In this document: piece after piece, positions 60,041 to 64,000 of the stretch
How positions within the stretch are numbered: the stretch's first letter is position 1
How the letters are laid out: each line of letters opens with the position of its first letter
Source: an uncultured bacterium
GTDB taxonomy: Bacteria > Bacteroidota > Bacteroidia > Bacteroidales > Muribaculaceae
NCBI GenBank assembly: GCA_905214715.1
Contig: CAJMMT010000001.1
Location: 124,001-188,000 of the forward strand
Direction: 5' to 3'
Length of the DNA stretch: 64,000 nucleotides
Translations under genes and position numbers: made by a program
The notes under the pieces: generated by a model
What the model was told of the DNA's origin: nothing
What the model saw: the letters and a program-made list of their open reading frames with translations, nothing else
Databases searched by the model: none

Positions 60041-62500
60041 TTACATGCCTCCTTCTTGTGAGGGAGCTGAACTTTTGTTTTCGACTGCGTCGAGTCGGTT
60101 GTCGGTACGTTTTACGTCTGCCTTAAGGCCACCGAAACGGAACGCTATGCTTCCGCCGATATTCCACAGTGGCATACGTGTGCTCTGCCTGTAAACCATG
60201 CCTTCGCTCTCAACGGTGTTTTTCCAGCTTCTGTGAGCGTGGAATATGTTGCTTGCGTTGATAGATACCGTCAGACGGTCTTCCTTCAGGAAACTGCGGG
60301 ATAGCGACAGTCCGTGGTAATCCCATGCGTTGCCTCTTCCCTGAAGAGATATTCCGGGTGTGGAGCCGCCACCGTAAGCTGAGATACGCAACTTGAAAGG
60401 AGTGGTGTAGTCTACGCTGGCCGTAAAGTTGCCGGTCCATCCGCTTTTCCTGATATCGCCAGTTGTTCCGAGGTTGGCATAATATTCTTCGTGCCTTACT
60501 GCACCGTAAAGCGATACTCTCAGATCTTTTATAATAGTCCAGTTACCGTTAACGTCAAGCGACCATTTACGGTTGTGGCCTATGTTCATGGTCGTTACAT
60601 TTATTATATCATCCTGCAGGAACATGTACTGTTCGATTCCGTTGTTGTTCTGAGAATAACCCAGTGATACGGAGCCACCGAATTTCATGCCCCAGTTTGA
60701 ATAGGTAAGGTTCACGTTGTTGTACCGGGAACTTTTCAGATTGGGGTTACCATACTGCAACATGGTGGGATTCGTATCGTCCACATATGGGTTAAGCGAG
60801 CTGACGTCAGGGCGGGATATTCGCATCTGGTAAGCCAGTCGCAGACTTGCCGCCGGCGAGAAACTGTAACTTACGGCTGCGTTGGGCACCACGTCGTTAA
60901 GGTGTGTGGTGAAGTCAGGATAATCGCCTATTCTGTAACGCAATCCAAGTCTTGTATTCTCATATCTGACACCGGCTCTCGCATTGAACTTGCCGAATGT
61001 GGCATTATACGAAACATATGCGGCAAGGACATCGTTGATTTGTTTCAGCTTGGTTACCGAAGGGTCGTAGACAACAAGGTCTTCCATGCTGATTCCGTAT
61101 AGGGTTTCCCTTCTGGATGTAGAGGGATTCCAGTTGGCTTTGGCCCCAGCTTCGAGGGTGTGCCCTTCAAGGAGCAACGGCAGGGTATAGTCCAACTGTG
61201 CGGTATGGTTGGAATATACGCCTTTGGATTTCATTCCATCGGCGTTCGCCGGCATCGAAATGCCATTTATCCGTTCATACCAATTCTTTGATTCGTTGCC
61301 GTTGTTGCCGGTGTTGAACTGATAAGAGACCGTGATATTATGTCCGGGACGGCTGAAATTGTGCTGATATGACGCGGTGAATCCGGCCCACAAGCCGTTG
61401 AACTTCGATTCAGACGGTTTGAAGTATTCCCAGATCATTTCTCCTTGCGGATTATATGCCATGGTATGGTCAGCATTGTCGTAATGGCCGTGGTATTCAC
61501 CTATATACCCCGATAGTGTGAAGAGATTGAGCGTATCAGGTTCCCAGGAAATATTCAGGTTGGTGTTCCAGTTGTCGTTCTTGGTAGGGGGGAATTTGTT
61601 TTCGGTGTGTTGCAATCCAATCTCTTTAGAAGCGGTATATTCAATATCGGAGGTACGCGATATATGGTTGTTGTTTATCGCTGTATTGAAATAACTTCCT
61701 GAAAGGCTGGCTGTAACCTTATTTATTTTTGTACGCCCGTATACGCTTCCTCCAAGATAGCTGTTGCCGCCGTAGAGATTGACGTTGGCCGTATATCCTT
61801 CTATGGATGTAGGAGCCACCGTAACGATATTCAGGATGCCGCCGATACCTTCCGCTTCATATTTGGCTCCGGGTTCGGTCATGACCTCGAATTTTTTGAT
61901 GGTCGATGCCGGCATCGATTTCAATACATTCTTAGGGTCGGCCGAGAGCATAGGGTCTTCCTTGCCGTTTACATATATCTTGAAATTGGACTGACCTTTG
62001 ATCTTGATGTTCTCATCGGCGTCGACGGTTACCATCGGTACCTTGCGTAGCATCTCGAGAGTGGTGTTGGTGGAAGCCGATGGGTCTTCGTCCACATTGT
62101 AGGTCAGTGTGGCTCCATCGCTTTGAATAACCGGCTTCCGTGCGGTAATAACCACCTCCGACAATGTCTCGGCATCTGTACGCATGATTACGGGCCGGAC
62201 TTCCGTTATCGAGTCGGCCGGGTTCATCTTTATGTTTACCGTAGTGTCTTTAAGACCGATGCCTGACAATTCAAGCCGGTATTCCCCGAGCCCCTTTACC
62301 GGAAGCTCGTATGAGCCGTCTAAATCCGTCGCGGTGGAAACTGCGGTCGAAATTGAGTCGGCAGGATTGTAAGCCTTGCAAATGACCCCGACGTTAGGTT
62401 GTCCCTGCTGGTCAAGGACGATGCCTTTCAATACATAAGTGGCACCTGTAGCGGTACCGGCCATTAGAGCGAGAGAGAGGATAAGTGGAAACGATTTCAT
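60041..62500 (-). CDS. Outer membrane beta-barrel protein, TonB-receptor-like
   Basis: Signal peptide MKSFPLILSLALMAGTATGA. Domains: N-terminal carboxypeptidase-regulatory-like domain (YVLKGIVLDQQGQPNVGVICKAY), plug region (VVITARKPVIQSDGATLTYNVDED, KGQSNFKIYVNGKEDPMLS, EVMTEPGAKYEAEGIGGILNIVT), then alternating amphipathic strands ending in a variable tail. At 819 residues it belongs to the beta-barrel family without a typical TonB box at the start. It is first gene of the operon with padR and pspC, so envelope stress or compound sensing by PadR may control it. The substrate is unknown. Confidence 0.9.
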   Translation of the reverse strand: MKSFPLILSLALMAGTATGATYVLKGIVLDQQGQPNVGVICKAYNPADSISTAVSTATDLDGSYELPVKGLGEYRLELSGIGLKDTTVNIKMNPADSITEVRPVIMRTDAETLSEVVITARKPVIQSDGATLTYNVDEDPSASTNTTLEMLRKVPMVTVDADENIKIKGQSNFKIYVNGKEDPMLSADPKNVLKSMPASTIKKFEVMTEPGAKYEAEGIGGILNIVTVAPTSIEGYTANVNLYGGNSYLGGSVYGRTKINKVTASLSGSYFNTAINNNHISRTSDIEYTASKEIGLQHTENKFPPTKNDNWNTNLNISWEPDTLNLFTLSGYIGEYHGHYDNADHTMAYNPQGEMIWEYFKPSESKFNGLWAGFTASYQHNFSRPGHNITVSYQFNTGNNGNESKNWYERINGISMPANADGMKSKGVYSNHTAQLDYTLPLLLEGHTLEAGAKANWNPSTSRRETLYGISMEDLVVYDPSVTKLKQINDVLAAYVSYNATFGKFNARAGVRYENTRLGLRYRIGDYPDFTTHLNDVVPNAAVSYSFSPAASLRLAYQMRISRPDVSSLNPYVDDTNPTMLQYGNPNLKSSRYNNVNLTYSNWGMKFGGSVSLGYSQNNNGIEQYMFLQDDIINVTTMNIGHNRKWSLDVNGNWTIIKDLRVSLYGAVRHEEYYANLGTTGDIRKSGWTGNFTASVDYTTPFKLRISAYGGGSTPGISLQGRGNAWDYHGLSLSRSFLKEDRLTVSINASNIFHAHRSWKNTVESEGMVYRQSTRMPLWNIGGSIAFRFGGLKADVKRTDNRLDAVENKSSAPSQEGGM

Positions 62501-62521
62501 TTCAATTCATATTTGATGTCG

Positions 62522-62565
62522 CAAATCTAATACAAAAATAGGTACTATGCAATGCATAGTACCTA
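62522..62565 (-). promoter_or_regulatory. Promoter and palindromic PadR operator candidate
   Basis: Perfect 13-bp inverted repeat, TAGGTACTATGCA (62539-62551) and its complement (62553-62565) around one A. On the minus strand the -7 box TAGATTTG (62522-62529) lies just after it, so a bound dimer would cover the -10 to -40 area. The operon encodes a PadR. Confidence 0.7.
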
Positions 62566-62707
62566 TAATTTAAAAGTATTTATATATATTATACTACTTG
62601 GCAAAGCTTTGTAAAGCTTGATAATCGTTGAAGTAAGTCGTGTAATATTTTAATAATTAGCCAATAATAGGAAATATCAATATCGGGATTTGTGCGAAGT
62701 AAATGGT

Positions 62708-64000
62708 TCAGGCTCCTTTGATTGTTTTTTGTGTTTTTGGTGTCAGACATAGGTGAGGTATTAGCGCACGTTCCCGCTCCACGCTTGCCATGCGTCGGCG
62801 TAGCTCTCGCTGATATTTTTCCCAGTCCTTGATCGGTTTGCGAGCCACTCCACTGTCGGCGGCCGCTTTGGCTATCGCTGGTGAAACCTGATAAAGCAAA
62901 CGTCTGTCCAATGCCTTGGGCAATATGTAGTCGCGACCGAAACTCATATCAGGCTCTCCTGGATATGCCTCCACCACATAATCGGGCACAGGCTCTTTGG
63001 CAAGTGCGGCTATGGCGTAGGCCGCCGCTATCTTCATTTTCTCGTTTATGGTGCTTGCCTGGCAGTCGAGTGCCCCTCGGAATATATAAGGGAATCCGAG
63101 CACGTTGTTCACCTGGTTGGGATAGTCGCTGCGGCCTGTGGCCATAATCACATCGGGAGCGGCGGCTTTCGCCTCTTCGTATGTAATCTCCGGGTCAGGA
63201 TTTGCCAACGCGAATACAATAGGACGTGGCGCCATGGAGGCCACCATCTCGCCTGAGACCACGCCTGCAACGCTAAGACCTAAGAAAAGGTCGGCACCGA
63301 CGAGCGCCTCTTCGAGTGTATGGATATTGCGTGGTGTGGCGAATTCCAGTTTTTCCTTGCTTAAGTTCGTACGGTCGGTGCGTATCACACCCTTGCTGTC
63401 GCACATCACAATGTTTTCGCGTTTTACACCGAGTTCCAGATAGAGGCGCGCGCAACTGATGGCCGCGGCTCCGGCACCGTTTACCACGACGCGGATTTCA
63501 TCTATTTTTTTGTCTTGTATTTCCAGGGCGTTCAGCAGTGCCGCACCGGAGATTATGGCTGTTCCGTGTTGGTCATCGTGCATCACGGGTATATCGCATT
63601 CCTCTTTTGCGCGACGTTCCACCGTAAAACATTCAGGTGCTTTTATATCTTCAAGATTGATACCGCCGAAAGTAGGGGAGACGGCCTTGATTATGTCGGC
63701 CAGACGGTCGGCATCCTCTTCGTGTATCTCAAGATCGAAAGCGTCTATACCGGCGAATATCTTGAAAAGGAGGGCCTTTCCTTCCATAACCGGTTTGCCG
63801 GCGAGGGCTCCTATGTTGCCGAGTCCGAGCACGGCGGTGCCGTTCGAGATTACGCCGACAAGATTACCTTTATCTGTATAGCGGTACACGTCGTCGGGGA
63901 CCGCCTCGATAGCTTCGCTCGGATAGGCCACGCCGGGCGAGTATGCAAGCGACAGGTCACGCTGTGTGGTATATGGTTTGGTAGGGACAACCTCAATTTT
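62708..64000 (-). CDS. maeB: NADP-type malic enzyme, 5' end outside window; lacks the PTA domain
   Basis: Decarboxylates malate to pyruvate in the cytoplasm. The frame stays open to the right edge (KIEVVPTKPYTTQRDLSLAYSPG precedes the GTG at 63931), so the true start is missing. Visible: VGVISNGTAVLGLGNIGALAGKPVMEGKA, MHDDQHGTA, the Rossmann segment VVVNGAGAAAISCARLYLELG, and FALANPDPEITYEE. After IKDWEKYQRELRRRM the chain ends with a short tail (TPKTQKTIKGA), whereas many Bacteroidetes MaeB proteins continue for about 320 residues into a phosphotransacetylase-like domain. The stop is genuine in this sequence and no PTA-like frame follows. Confidence 0.88.
   Translation of the reverse strand, partial: KIEVVPTKPYTTQRDLSLAYSPGVAYPSEAIEAVPDDVYRYTDKGNLVGVISNGTAVLGLGNIGALAGKPVMEGKALLFKIFAGIDAFDLEIHEEDADRLADIIKAVSPTFGGINLEDIKAPECFTVERRAKEECDIPVMHDDQHGTAIISGAALLNALEIQDKKIDEIRVVVNGAGAAAISCARLYLELGVKRENIVMCDSKGVIRTDRTNLSKEKLEFATPRNIHTLEEALVGADLFLGLSVAGVVSGEMVASMAPRPIVFALANPDPEITYEEAKAAAPDVIMATGRSDYPNQVNNVLGFPYIFRGALDCQASTINEKMKIAAAYAIAALAKEPVPDYVVEAYPGEPDMSFGRDYILPKALDRRLLYQVSPAIAKAAADSGVARKPIKDWEKYQRELRRRMASVERERALIPHLCLTPKTQKTIKGA

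Overview
The window looks like chromosomal DNA of a gut Bacteroidales bacterium, most likely a member of the Muribaculaceae or a close relative. The signs are Bacteroidetes-type promoters (TTTG, about 20 bp, TAnnTTTG), a recognisable RprX/RprY pair, PPi-dependent phosphofructokinase, secreted proteins with Por-like C-terminal domains, C10 and C11 cysteine peptidases, a TonB-receptor-like beta-barrel, tryptophanase, and KDO/LPS genes. This placement is inferred from gene content; no 16S rRNA gene is present.

Layout. 0-9.4 kb: 3' end of prs, a two-gene operon of secreted repeat/beta-helix proteins, a candidate structured RNA, a Spi-propeptide-only secreted protein, an MFS transporter, pfp and kdsB. 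9.3-11.7 kb: an envelope cluster (kdsB, a flippase-like membrane protein, and a frameshifted GT4 glycosyltransferase). 11.9-19.1 kb: secreted C10 peptidase, secreted alpha-amylase with a starch-binding module, ArnT-like glycosyltransferase. 19.2-26.7 kb: tRNA-Cys, two HU-type genes (the second fuses HU, a membrane segment and a LysM-like domain), a TraB/GumN protein, tnaA, mdh, a TsaC-type gene and mtnN.

26.7-40.0 kb is a visibly AT-richer accessory island. It holds four tandem paralogues of a membrane regulator (signal or lipid anchor, TPR sensor, one TM helix, coiled coil, C-terminal helix-turn-helix), followed by an operon of five secreted proteins. Two of these look like metzincin peptidases whose zinc ligands are all lost, and each is followed by a paralogous small secreted protein. 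The island is edged and punctuated by short non-autonomous mobile elements, and two of the four regulators share a perfect 328-bp block. I regard this as the most novel system here: a bank of membrane one-component regulators next to a duplicated set of pseudo-protease surface proteins.

40-64 kb: an orphan HipB-like repressor with visible operators, another XRE protein, rprY/rprX, a C11 peptidase lipoprotein, an MscS channel, a ThiF/MoeB protein, glutamine synthetase, an M13 peptidase, an XRE/DUF2975 pair, menF-rimO-ftsY, a tricorn-like protease, an outer membrane barrel/PadR/PspC operon under a perfect 13-bp palindrome, and a malic enzyme cut by the window edge.

Two MITE-like families were found. 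MITE1 (about 194 bp, three full copies, 19-bp terminal inverted repeats, TWA target duplications) and MITE2 (234 bp, one full and one truncated copy) carry no transposase and probably depend on one elsewhere in the genome.
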